From the NCBI RefSeq assembly GCF_036884655.1, contig NC_088342.1, positions 18,825,501 to 18,889,500 on the forward strand: a DNA stretch of 64,000 bases, written 5' to 3'. Positions 1-11,000 of the stretch are shown here, piece by piece (within the stretch, counting starts at the first letter, position 1; every line of letters starts with the position of its first letter). The position numbers and the translations under genes were made by a program. This DNA is from Musa acuminata AAA Group (taxonomy: Eukaryota; Streptophyta; Magnoliopsida; Zingiberales; Musaceae). The notes below the pieces were generated by a model. It was not told the DNA's origin. It searched no databases and saw only the letters and a list, made by a program, of their open reading frames with translations.

Positions 1-150
1 TTTGGTCCGTCGACCACCTCAATGTCAGCAGTCACATCCTTTCTCTCTTCTTCGGCGTATACCACACCGACCAGATTTCGATATGAAAACAGAGAAAATG
101 AATGACAAGAAGCACAAGATTGTTGGTAAACTTGTTGGCCACGTCGAATT
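1..150 (-). CDS. CYC1: cytochrome c1 heme-binding exon, partial (possible pseudogene)
   Basis: Cytochrome c1 is the c-type heme subunit of mitochondrial complex III, passing electrons from the Rieske protein to cytochrome c. Reading the minus strand from 150 to 1 gives one open frame that begins [10 protein letters not shown], continues into the heme attachment motif CASCH (codons at 116-102) and ends EIEVVDGP-like at the window edge. The exon start is set by an AG acceptor at 152-151 and by the family sequence, where a serine codon split across the junction precedes IRRG. The frame is open, but many residues differ at positions that are near-invariant in plant CYC1: M to F after the heme motif, then I to F, D to N, A to V and others. 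Together with the missing upstream exon, this suggests relaxed constraint. The rest of the gene lies left of the window. Identity is secure; functionality is not. Confidence 0.72.
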
Positions 151-954
151 CTGCTCGATCAACACATAACGATGTCATGTCATAATCCAAATTACAGAAT
201 TGGAAACAAATTTGCATGAAAATTGAATTACGTAATGTGACTCGGACAAATTAATAAACTCACCTTAACAAAATAGAGAAATCAATCAATCAATCATTCA
301 CTGAACAATATTTCTAGAGCAGCAGTTCATTGGAAAATATATCAATCTATTCAGCATGGCAAGTGAGCCAATATTTTTTTGTGAACATAATAAAAATGGT
401 TTATTAGTCACGAAGCATGCTATAGGGATGCACATGCAATTTTTGCCTATAGGCTTTGACATCCGAGTACTTCATATCCTCCCTCCTAAATGGACATGCA
501 ACTTCATATTGCATTGGACCACTATAAGCGTCAAAATCTGATTAAAGCATTTAGTGAATCATATACACATATTCTATCAAAATAAGAAGATCAATTGCGG
601 TCTAAAAGTTTAATATCCTGCTGTGCCCGCTATTCCATTGTGCTCGTCAACGCAAGTTTAAGCGATGAAAGAAATGATCAAGTACTAAAAACACACTGGT
701 CCTGCAACAAAATTCTGACAACTGATGAAGTCAAACTGCAAGAAAATGTGACACTTATTCTACAATTAGCAATTTCCAATCGAACAAAAGTGATCTTAAT
801 CATTATGACTATCACGATGAGAACACGAATACTCGATGTCAGTACTCTATCAGGAAAATGATTATGATTGAGCCGACGAGAGTCCTCAGGATGTTCCAAA
901 CAGGAAAATGCTATACATATCTGTAGCTGGAACAAGGATGGTGGGGATGCTTAC
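151..954 (-). other. interval between CYC1 exons; expected middle exon absent
   Basis: On the minus strand this stretch separates the two CYC1-like exons. Plant CYC1 should carry here the segment with the hydrophobic second presequence and the conserved YPWPH and SSYDHAS block. I read all three minus-strand frames and found none of it, apart from a chance-level YDMTS near 175. Short open frames here (for example 356-541 plus, 678-935 minus) match nothing I know. Confidence 0.5.
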
Positions 955-1017
955 ACATGATTGAATATGATGCCTCTTTCTCAGAAGCTGCTGGCTGATG
1001 ATTCTCCCAGCAGCCAT
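955..1017 (-). CDS. CYC1: cytochrome c1 presequence exon (candidate exon 1)
   Basis: An ATG at 1017-1015 on the minus strand opens a 21-codon exon, MAAGRIISQQLLRKRHHIQS plus C, followed directly by a GTAAGC donor at 954-949. It is arginine-rich and lacks acidic residues, as expected of a mitochondrial targeting peptide. It resembles the start of plant cytochrome c1, which has the pattern G-x-x-I-x-Q-x-L-R-R-K-x-H-x-Q-S. It lies about 800 bp upstream of the heme exon on the same strand. The exon ends in phase 0 while the heme exon begins in phase 2, so splicing these two directly would not restore a frame. At 21 codons a chance match is possible, but position, strand and charge all agree. Confidence 0.45.
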
Positions 1018-1850
1018 GTCAATCAACCAGTAGGAAAGCAGAAATTACCTATTTCTGCATGTAAAGAAGACAAGAAGAAGGTGACACAAGATGTATGAGA
1101 TTCAAAATCAAGATGACATCAGTTTCTCCACAACTGAGAACAATGTGCATAGCCAAGGAACAAAGCCTGAGATCTTTTACTCTACCCAAAAAACAATAAA
1201 AAAAGGATGCCAGATATTTTTATTATCGGTTCACAAGTATAACAGATGATGCATCTCACCATCCATTATCAAAAATGTGTCAAATCTGTAACTACACACA
1301 TCTTTCTTTTTTGTATGAATAGTTATTGCACATCGGTTATACAGTCATGTAAAAGGGTTCATTTCTTCCCTGAAAATAATAGTTATTATCCAAAAATAGC
1401 TGAAAAAATTGATCTGAATTTACCAGGAAAAAAAATGCATGCAGCTCAATAATTTGAACTAAAACAAACATTCCAAGATAGTATCCTTTTGTGTTTGTGT
1501 GGGTGTCTTTTGAGAATATCCTTCCGACTCTTTCTCAAAGATAATCTAAACTCCGGGCTTAGTGATTAAAGGGGCTAAACTTTTCATCAACGCCAAGTCT
1601 TTTGAAGCTAACTCTGGTCATAGGAACTGGGGGGTGCTTGTTCGACGATCAAAATCTACCGACTTAGAACATAACTCGCAAATATGATGACGGAAGAAAG
1701 AGGGAATGCTTGAGAGAGATGCTTTCGGGAATGCGATGGTGAGAACGGATGGAATTGGGGGAGCCAGGATCGACCGGCCACACAGTAGTACGATGTAAGT
1801 TTATGTGCTAGGAGCGGGTGACACGGACGTCGGTCTTATCCTCAACCTTA
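1018..1850 (-). promoter_or_regulatory. candidate 5' flank and leader of the CYC1 copy
   Basis: On the minus strand, about 1490-1830 is less AT-rich than its surroundings and contains CT-rich runs such as CATCTCTCTC and CCCTCTTTCTTCC, which are typical of plant 5' leaders and core promoters. A tiny open frame of about 20 codons starts near 1622. No TATA box or start site can be fixed from sequence alone, and 1018-1490 shows nothing recognisable. Confidence 0.25.
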
Positions 1851-2890
1851 TTCGTTCTTCCAACTGTCTCAAAATGTCCGCGCAAGTATGCCAAATGCAG
1901 GTCGCCATTTTGAGTTAACGTGACATATGGTTATTGACTAACCCATCGTACAATATGTAGCTCGTGTCAGAATATAGTATGTTGCTATTGAAATTGAGTA
2001 ATAATTTCATAAATTATTTTATGAGTAAATTTTTGAAAAAAAAATCTGATTTTTGAGAAATTCCCATGTGTTTCTATTTTAAAAAAATTCTGTTAGAAAG
2101 TTTATTTTTTATAATAAAAATATAATTTATACAATTATTTGGATTCAACCAATCTAAAACTTGGATCAATTTAAAATAAATTATACTAAATAATTTACTT
2201 AATATATATCAATTTATATCATTAAAAAATATAAAAATATATTAAATTATAAAAATATAATAAAAAGACTGGGTAAATTCTTAAAAAAATCCTTAGTATG
2301 TTACTTTACCCGTTTACCCCTAGCCAATTAAGCCATTATTTTTCTATCCAAAACAATGTCCTGTGGACTATGTCATCGGGCTAAGCACCAATTGCCTTGT
2401 ACTTGGTCGGTATATGATAGACCTCCAGGACTATGTCTAAGTTGAAATTTGAAACGATCGAATCTAAATCGAAGGATTGCCAAATGTGTAAAGCTCCACT
2501 GGAGTAGTCAACTCGATTCCCATCGAGGAAGAAGATTCTACTACCAACACCGAGAGTGGTGATAGGATCAATGTCCTATTTGAGTTCGAGAAACTATTGG
2601 TGGAAAAAGATAAAGATATCGTCGACCTTGAGGTTTGAAAAGTTAGAAGTCAAGAGTCGAATGCTTGGTTAGACTTGTAAACCTCTCTTTTGATATATAG
2701 ATTGAAAAATTTGGAATTCAAATGCCTATTCTGCTATCTGTTGATTCTGCCCTATGGATTCTGCAAAACAGTGATTTAGTTTTTGACCTTTGGTCACTAA
2801 ATCTATTGTAACTCTTTGTTGAAAACTTCGATTCATACAAGACTTATTTTATCTGAAAATAGATTGAAATATCTTTCCACAATAGCTTTC
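1851..2890. other. gene-free AT-rich stretch
   Basis: From 1960 to 2330 this is strongly AT-rich, with A- and T-runs. About 2340-2690 is more balanced but has no long open frame in any register. I recognise no gene or repeat family; the second half could be a remnant of a Gypsy element. Confidence 0.3.
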
Positions 2891-2974
2891 TTGAGTATAT
2901 TGGAGCACGATTGATAGTTTGAATCATTTGTTTAATGTGCCTCTTGAATTCTACCAGAAATCGAGCTTTAGTCG

Positions 2975-3410
2975 ATTTTGCATATTCTGGTTTAATTCCT
3001 TTGGAATTGATATCCTTTAGCTTTCTTATTCAATTGAGCTTTATATTACTGCTTTGAATTCTTGTATGCTCTTATCCTTAAAATTATTTGTATTCTTGAA
3101 AACTATTGTGTAACATTTATGCTATATCGTATTGACTCATATAGGCACATATATATCCCATTGTTCCGCATTTGCTTTCGATATGTGCCTATTCCAGTTC
3201 ATTCCTTTGGACATTGAATTCATTTAACCTTCTTATTTGAATTGAGTTATATGTGATTGCTTGGAATCCTTGAATGCTCTTGCTTTCATTTCCTTTCAAA
3301 TCTGAATACAATTGTGAAAGATTATTGCTTATTTCGTATTGACTCCTAAAGGCACATGTACATTTTGTTGTTCCGCGTATGCTTCCGATATGTGCTATTT
3401 ATTGTTCATA
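2975..3410. repeat. ~207-bp imperfect tandem duplication
   Basis: The block beginning near 2992 (TTAATTCCTTTGGA) recurs at 3198 (TTCATTCCTTTGGA). The flanking sequence repeats in the same order, including the phrases 'attgactcat/cctaaaggcacat' and 'ttgttccgc...cgatatgtgc'. A third, weaker start is visible near 3387. The surrounding 2.9-4.7 kb has the look of a long LTR or other retroelement remnant, but I find no PBS, PPT or coding domain to confirm it. Confidence 0.6.
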
Positions 3411-3760
3411 CTATCCTTTTGTACACTAGTGTTTGTGGGATATTGTGAACCTTTGCCAGAAATGGTGAAGAGAGTTATGCATAGAGCCTGTGATGCTCTG
3501 CTGGCCCTTATGACTTCACTCAGACGTGGGTGGATGGAGCTCCTAGATGTGGAAGACCTTCCAGACATGGGAGACTTATGTTTGGTGGTCATTCAGAAAT
3601 TGATATACCATATTATGTTATGGTCCCATTTCATCTTCTATATGTTTGATATGGTATCCAGAGCTTTGGTTATGTGTTTCTATACATGCTTTTGATAAGA
3701 ATGAAATGAATGCAACGTCAATTCGACGTTAGAGCTTCTATTTCGTATTCATTCTTTGAA

Positions 3761-3950
3761 ATGCTCCAAAATGGTCCATACACCATTGATATGTTTCGAA
3801 ATGTTTCATTTATCATTGATATGCTCCGAAACATTTCATACGCCTTTGATTTGCTCCGAAATATTTCATTTGCTATTATTATGCTTCGAAATGTTCCATA
3901 TGTAGTTGATATGCTCCGGAACATTTCATACGCTATTGATATGCTCCAAT
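3761..3950 (+). repeat. 30-bp minisatellite, six copies, open in frame
   Basis: Units start at 3761, 3791, 3821, 3851, 3881, 3911 and (partly) 3941. Each is a variant of ATGCTCCGAAA-N-ATTTCATA-N-TTGAT. The unit length is a multiple of three, so frame 3710-3994 reads as a decapeptide repeat of the type MLRNISYAID. There is no known gene around it, so the open frame probably reflects the repeat rather than a protein. Confidence 0.85.
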
Positions 3951-4805
3951 TACTCTATGCTCCATCTGTTATGAACCAAATAGGTTTTGAATGACATGAC
4001 ACATATGATTTTGTATCTAATGATATGGTATCTTGAAAATTCTTGTATTCTACCTTGCATTGTGATATCTTACTTATTTGAAATCATTCCTTTTGTTCTG
4101 AATATGCTTTGCCACTTGCTGAGCTGTTTTTAGCTCACTCCGTTGTTATATAAAATCTTTCAGGTCAGCTTGTTACTCTTTGAGATGTTTGAATTGGGCT
4201 GAGGCAGTGGAGAGCTATTCAGAATTATGGGCAAGTCTTGTTGGTTATTATATTATTGTTGTATAAGTATATTTTGTATGTAATGAAATGTTGTCGATGA
4301 ACCGAAATGGATATACCTTGTAAAAGTGTTAGAAGATCTCTCTTATTTGGAATTTCGGAATGTTAAGTCTAGTTTATGATGATATGAACTTGTGGTAAAT
4401 GGTTGGAGTTATGATTGTATAAATTACATAGCTTGTGGATTTATAAATATTGTTTATGTTTGTTAAGATGGCTTGGGTTGTCATAAATATGAATTATCGA
4501 GTGATGTGATATATGATTATAAACTGCACAGGTTTTATAGATATGAATTTGATAGAATGTTTTCAGTGTCCTTAAATGTTAGTTTGGATCCTGGATTGGT
4601 TTATGATAAAAATTTTAATATTATCGATATTTATTTGATGGGGCGTGATACTAAATCTGCCATAATCTAAGCACATGGATGACTAAAATCACGTTATGTC
4701 AACCTGATCATAGGTGGTCATACGCATGCTTATGTTTTAGATCATGCCCCTATTTGCATGGCCATCGAGGAGGAGAGCATGCATATCACTTGACTTCACC
4801 ACTGT

Positions 4806-4990
4806 GCCTAGCCTAGTTAGCCCATCATGTGCCACCATGCCTAGCTTAGTCAGCCCGTCGTGCACCATCACGCCTAGTCTAGTCGGCTCATCATGCATCG
4901 TCACACCTAGCCCATTGTGCACTATCACACTCGACCTAGTTGGTCCACCGGGCATTACTATATGTTGCCTAGTTGACCCACTACACACGA
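4806..4990. repeat. 33-bp degenerate tandem repeat
   Basis: About five to six units of roughly 33 bp share the core GCCTAG-C-TAGT-AGCCC and then CATCATGC-CC-TCAC. The copies diverge from each other; one is shortened near 4905. Both strands stay open across it (4744-4998 plus, 4737-4988 minus) because the unit length is a multiple of three. No gene is recognised here. Confidence 0.7.
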
Positions 4991-4999
4991 CACTATAAG

Positions 5000-6299
5000 C
5001 CCATCGAGCATCGCCTCATGCAACTTAGCCCTTGTTAACCACAAACACCCCTCTAGGCCTCGACATCGATAATAAACCAAATAGTACTTCCTGATCTAAC
5101 TCTACCATGCTTCTTAACTCAAGAAGTAGGGAGGGGAAATGTGTTATAAAAAAAATGACACAATATAGTTGACATGTCAACACCACATCTTAACATGCTA
5201 AGATTATATCGATGCCACATGCCTAACATATCAACATAATATAGCCCACACACTGATACCAAACCATCAACATGCTAGGACCGTATGACCAACACATTGG
5301 TTGCACTTAGTTGACAACCCAATTCTGCATAGACAACACATTAGTGCCATGTGACTTATGCCTTAGGCCCACGAGATTGACACTCCAGCTCCACTTGATT
5401 GACATATCGATGCCACATAACAGACATCGTGGCATTGCATTGTTAGCAAGTTAAATATGTATAATCGACACCTCAACACTACCTGAATTCCACATGGTCG
5501 AGTCTCAAGATTCATGAGGATGGCATAACACGGTAGATGACTTCCAGGTGATAGGCACATTAACCCCCTGTGGATCCATGTTCTCCTGTCAATTGATTGC
5601 CTCTGTAATCCAATCTATGCCATATGTTAAGGAAGTTATGCAATCTCAAACTCGACATAGGTCGGTGATAGTTATGCTCGAGATGATGTTATATATTCAC
5701 ATGAATAGCGTATCATTTAGAGGTAACGACATTGAGCACCCACAATAAAAGAGGTTCCACGAGTACATCACAACACACATTGAAATTCAAAGTCTATTTG
5801 ACTTGTTCCACTTACTTATTAGCTTAAGCATCAAAATAATATTATCAAGAGTGACCCGACATAGTTTCTTAGGATTCATAATGATTGGCAGAGAAGTTCA
5901 ACCTAAGGTCAAGTCTAAAAAAGGATCAAATTAGATCTAAATCGTTTTCAACCTCGGATAGTAAATAATGTACCTAATAATATGAATTCTAGCTAAGAGA
6001 TTATAATTATACAACTTGAATTGAACTAGATCCCCATTTGCATCTTAAAAAGATGGAGATATATTTTATTTTTATTCATCTTAAATTTTTTTTTTTTAAA
6101 CATAGGTTAGTATCTTCTTTATGCTTAGAAGGCTTTGGCTTGAATTCTTTTTACATCAATTTAATTCCATGTAATTTTTTTCTTTCATAATTTATGCATT
6201 AATCATCTTCTCAAATAGGTTTTTAAATTTAAATTTTATTTTACTTTATTATGTGTAATAGTGTTTCTTTATTCTTCATTTATGTATTAGCCTTTGGCT

Positions 6300-6362
<63 letters not shown>

Positions 6363-7590
6363 TTCATTTATGCAGTAATTTCCATTTTTAGTTATAAAAT
6401 ATGAAAAATCAAACTCTCAAACACTAGTATCGTTTGAGCACTAATAATCCTCTCATATTTTATTTATTACTGAATATAATTAAATTCTCAAGAACATTCA
6501 AATATTTTTATTGTAAGAGCGAAAGAGATAAAAATTCTGTTGCATTTGTCATTCTATCATCCTCGGCGTATGTGATGTGATACATGTTTTACTTTTCAAT
6601 TAACCTACATTTAGTTTTATTTTTTCAAAAAATAAATGTCCGATTTAACCAATGATTTTGTGAGTCAAGAAATACCGATTATCTTCACAAAAATGTATTA
6701 AGTATTTGGATGTCTCAATAAAGACCGGCATCGAGAATTCTAAACCTATGATTAGATCGAGAGAACTGTAGATATATACACCCTTCTCTCTTGTTTTCAC
6801 TGTGGTTTTGGTATAGAGGAGGTTAATAAGTGTCTGCATTTTGTTTTGCACTTTCTCGAAATGTTATGTTTGTTGGAATCTTAAATTCAAAATTTTAGAA
6901 TTTTAATTAGCTTTGAGAGTCCAAGTGGATTAGGTTAAAAACATAAACTTATACATAACTTATGTCTATTAATTCGCATGAGATAGCAAATCGAAAGATA
7001 AATTTAGAAAGAATAGGAGATTAATGATTTGAGAAAAATGTAGAGGTGACAAAAAGATATTTTAGGTCAGTCTCTCTCTTGTATTTCTTATGTGTCTTTC
7101 CCATGAATTATTAAAGTTTTCACATTATTATAGTACGAGAGAAGGTATGATTTAGATGATACCTAATTCTAGTATTTTGCGACAACCACTAATAAAAAAA
7201 GGAATACAACAAAATAATTACAAAAGTGATCACGACAACAATAAACGATAAACACAAACTTTAATTGATTGGAAAATCGATTCAGATTTTCAAGAGTTCT
7301 TGCATATTTCAGTATTATTAAGATTTAATAAATAGTATTTTTTAGATGTAAACAACTTTAAATATTTGGATGATAAGACTTGACAGAATTAGTTGTAAAA
7401 AATTTAAAAGTAATGTAAACGATGAAGAGGGATTTAATTCTTAAGAAAATAAGAAAAAAAAGCTATAATTTATGTATCATATATTTATTGATGAAAATTT
7501 TTAATGGATCCCAAAATAAAGTCTAAAAGACAAGTATGGTTCACCTTAGACTGGAAGAAAGTATGATGGATATGATTGTGAATGTAAACA
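5000..7590. other. gene-free intergenic region
   Basis: There is no open frame with recognisable similarity. 5150-5420 is rich in loosely repeated CATCAACATG- and CACATTG-like words but has no fixed period. 5800-7590 is AT-rich. Apart from the AT microsatellite at 6303-6359 I see nothing supportable. Confidence 0.4.
6303..6359. repeat. (AT)n microsatellite
   Basis: An uninterrupted AT dinucleotide run of about 28 repeats. Confidence 0.95.
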
Positions 7591-7591
7591 A

Positions 7592-7696
7592 ACAATTATA
7601 TTATATTATAGTATATTATATTATATTATATTATATTATATTAAACTAATGATGTTGAGTTTGTGCAACAACAATATATATATATATATATATCTG
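7592..7696. repeat. TATAT pentanucleotide run and (TA)n run
   Basis: 7592-7644 is a near-perfect TTATA-type pentanucleotide array with one interruption (TATAG). A short TA run follows at about 7673-7694. They lie 370-470 bp upstream of the RNA-binding protein start codon, at the edge of its promoter. Confidence 0.85.
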
Positions 7697-7699
7697 TGA

Positions 7700-8011
7700 T
7701 TGAGTCGGATAAAATAGACGTTCACCCGATCCGCTCTAACCCAAACCCGCTGTCCATGATAATCCCAAAAGAAAAGAACAAAAAGAAGAAATTGTCGCAC
7801 CGCGGTGATCGTGCGCGCTCTCACCGACTCTACGGGCGCATGGAGACCTGACGATGCTGTTGTTGCCTCTATCTGTCGATCCATCTCGACCGTCGGATCG
7901 GAAACTAAACTAATATTTTTCTCCGCCATTGAGGCTCCCTTTTCCACCCCTTGCTTCCAAGGTCGGCGGCGTCGTCTGTCTCCCCCGTCTGCTGCCGCTC
8001 CTCCACTATCC

Positions 8012-8059
<48 letters not shown>
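7700..8059 (+). promoter_or_regulatory. promoter-proximal region and 5' UTR of the hnRNP-type gene, with (GA)n
   Basis: GC content rises sharply after about 7720. The last part is CT-rich (CCCTTTTCCACCCC, TCTCCCCCGTCTGC) and ends in a GA dinucleotide run, 8016-8060, that abuts the ATG. GA/CT repeats are common in plant leaders. There is no stop in the CDS frame back to an in-frame ATG at 7805, so an 85-codon N-terminal extension is formally possible. Family members start at MDSD, so I place the start at 8060. Confidence 0.6.
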
Positions 8060-8064
<5 letters not shown>

Positions 8065-11000
8065 TTCGGACGAAGGGAAACTGTTCATCGGTGGTATATC
8101 GTGGGAGACCACCGAGGAAAAGCTCAAGGATCACTTCGGAGACTACGGGGAGGTCCTCGACGCCATCATCATGAGGGACAAGGCCACCGGTCGGCCTAGG
8201 GGCTTCGGCTTCGTCGTCTTCGCCGATCCGTCCGTCCTCGATCGCGTCCTCCAGGACAAGCACTCCATCGATGGCCGCACCGTAAGCGTGCTCCCTTTTC
8301 CCTGTTTTCTCTCCTTACACCTTTTTCTTTCTCTTGTTTCCTTCAATGTTTACTTGTTTTGGAAGGATTTTGTTGATTCTGGTTTTGTCTTGTTTGTATC
8401 CGATGTAAAAAATGTTTCTTGGTGAGAGGGGTTTTATTGGCTTCTTTGTCCATTGCTTAGATTTGTAGATCATTTGATGATTTGTGGTGGTTGTATGGTT
8501 TCCTTTCTTAGATTTTTATGAGGATGCGCGAAATAGGGTTTTGTTAAATGGTTATTGATCATGCTAGCCATGAAATTCTCTTGTGATATGAGAACTAGGG
8601 TTCTGTCTCGTTGATTTATGAACGTTTTTCTTGGTTTCTTTCCTTTTTCAATTCAAAGTTGGGCTTTTTTCTCCTTTGTATCTTCAGTATTTTGGACCAC
8701 GAAATCGTAATGTTTATTGAGTATTTATTTCGTTCTTTTGACAAAAAAAGGTCTTTCTCTTGTTTATAGTCTTTCTGACATTTTGGGATATCTATAACCT
8801 TTTTTGAGTCTGAAAGTTATTGCCTGTTCTGGTATGCCTATTTGTCTAGTGGGGATTACAATTACCTAAATTCTTCTGTCAGAGTGATATGTGAAGTCTG
8901 CTATAAACTGATTTTAGGGTTCTTGTTCTTTGTCATGTTACAAAACTAGCTGGTTTTTGTACTTCTGCAGCTTTCATGGTCCAAGTCTTGGCCACGGCAT
9001 CTGTTATGGCCTTTATGATGTGTTTGAAGTTGATTTGGTTCTAAAGTTGTTGGATGTTTGTAGAACTTTGGATAGGAATAAAAGCAGCTAATCTCAAATG
9101 TTGTGTATTTCTTCTTTATGCTTATGAATCATCTCGTTGCTTTTGATGTGTACTAACTCGTGTGGTATGGAGCTTAGCTGTTTCTCTCTATTTATGCCCC
9201 TTATGAATATGATGTGTAGTTGCTTTTCTTTTTGATAGTGCTTTGCACATCAGGCAGTATACTTCTTTGTTTTGGATTTGATGCATATTGATGAGAGTAC
9301 TGACAGGACTTATTACCTCCCATCAGTGACATTTAACCAAGGGAAGATGATAATTTCCAAGAGAAATTTTAGGGGAGAAAGGTAAGACAAGAGATTAGAG
9401 AGGAAAAGAAAAGAGATTCGAGGGAGAAGAGACTATCAAATCCAACTAGCTTTTGTTAGGAAAGGGTCGGCACCAAGGGAGGGGGGGGGGGGGGGGGGGG
9501 TGAATTAGTGTAGTGGTAAAAATTACGTCGGTTTGAAAAACCTTCGTACGATAAAATCTGATTTCTACGAAAACCATTTCGTAAAGATAATAACTTTGAA
9601 AGTGCACGGAGTGTAGGCGTAGTAAAAGCACAGTAAGAAGGAGAGGCAGTTTGCTTATAAAAGTAAATTGCAAGAAGTAAAGGCAAACCGGATTTTTGTA
9701 GTGGTTCGGTCGTCGTGACCTACATCCACTTCGCCGATTCCTCTTTCGTCGAGACCATCGACATCCACTATCGTTCTTCCTTTAATCGGCGAAGATCAAT
9801 CTCCTTCTTACACCCTTCTTCTCCTTTTACCGGGTTTCAGAGACAACCCTTACAAGAACACACACTCCTCTCTAAACGAAATTCTAAAGTTAGATCTAGA
9901 GGAGGGATTTATCAAGTGATTTCTACAACGTTTTCTCACATTAAAACTCTCTGTGCTTGTCTTTGTTAACCAGGGATGAGAGGGGTATTTATAGGCTTCA
10001 AGTTGATTCAAACTTGGAGCCTAAAAAGGTCTCATCCTAGGTTTCTTGGGTACTGGCGACACCACCATCGTTCCTGGGCGGTACTACCGTCGCAAGATCT
10101 GCTACTGGGTGGTACCACCGTCGAACAGTATCGCCGGTAGCATTGCTGTCGACGGTACCATCGCCCAGATTTCCTGGGGTGATGTTCCCCAAGCGGTGCC
10201 ACCGTCGGCCAGGGTTTCAGCACCCTGGTTGGGCTTTAAATTCGGCCCAAACCAACCCACCTTCGGGCCCGGTTGGCCCCTAACAGAGTTGATGGGATTA
10301 CCTCCCAATCACAACTCTAATTATGTGCTAACTACGATTCCTAAGACATAATCTAAGCAAGATAAGTCCGGTTTCTTCCGGCGATCTTCTGGCCAACTTC
10401 CAACGATCTCTCGGCAATTTTCTGGCAGACTCCCGGCAAGCTCCTAGATTTCACGACGATCTTCTTGGCGAGTTCCGACAAGGTTCTTTAGCAAGCTCCA
10501 GGACTTCTCGGTCAATTCCGACAGAACTTCCGATGAACGTGTAGACTTTCGACGAACTCTCGAACTTCTAACAAAATGACGCTCTTGACTTTGGGATTTC
10601 ATTTTGCTTTATGCTTTGCTTTCGTAGTTAATTCTGCACACATAAAAATACACTTCGATCTAGACAATTATTACTAAGCATGAATCATGTCGTCCGGCAT
10701 GCCATTGGTCCATCGATACTTCGTCCGATTCTTCGACGCATCGTCCTCTCTTGTGGCCTATTGCTCAATCGGCCAGTTGACCTTCATAACTCTGATATCC
10801 TTGGCTCAATATTCGCTCTTCTTGGCCCGATGCCCGAATCCATGACCCGAAGCCTTCTATCGATACGTCGACTGATCCTTCGGCCCGACATCCAATCTTC
10901 TAACATGTTTCTCCGGCCTAACATGATTCTTCCTGCTTTAGTTGTCTCTCCCTGATCGAAGCATCCTGCGTCACTCAAAACCCATATTAAATCATAAACA

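Noticed and set aside
3761..3950. CRISPR-like array
   Set aside because: Units are contiguous with no unique spacers, and the context is plant nuclear DNA.
7636..8127. 163-codon minus-strand frame
   Set aside because: It is antisense to the leader and GA tract of the RNA-binding protein gene; its serine-leucine run is the CT repeat.
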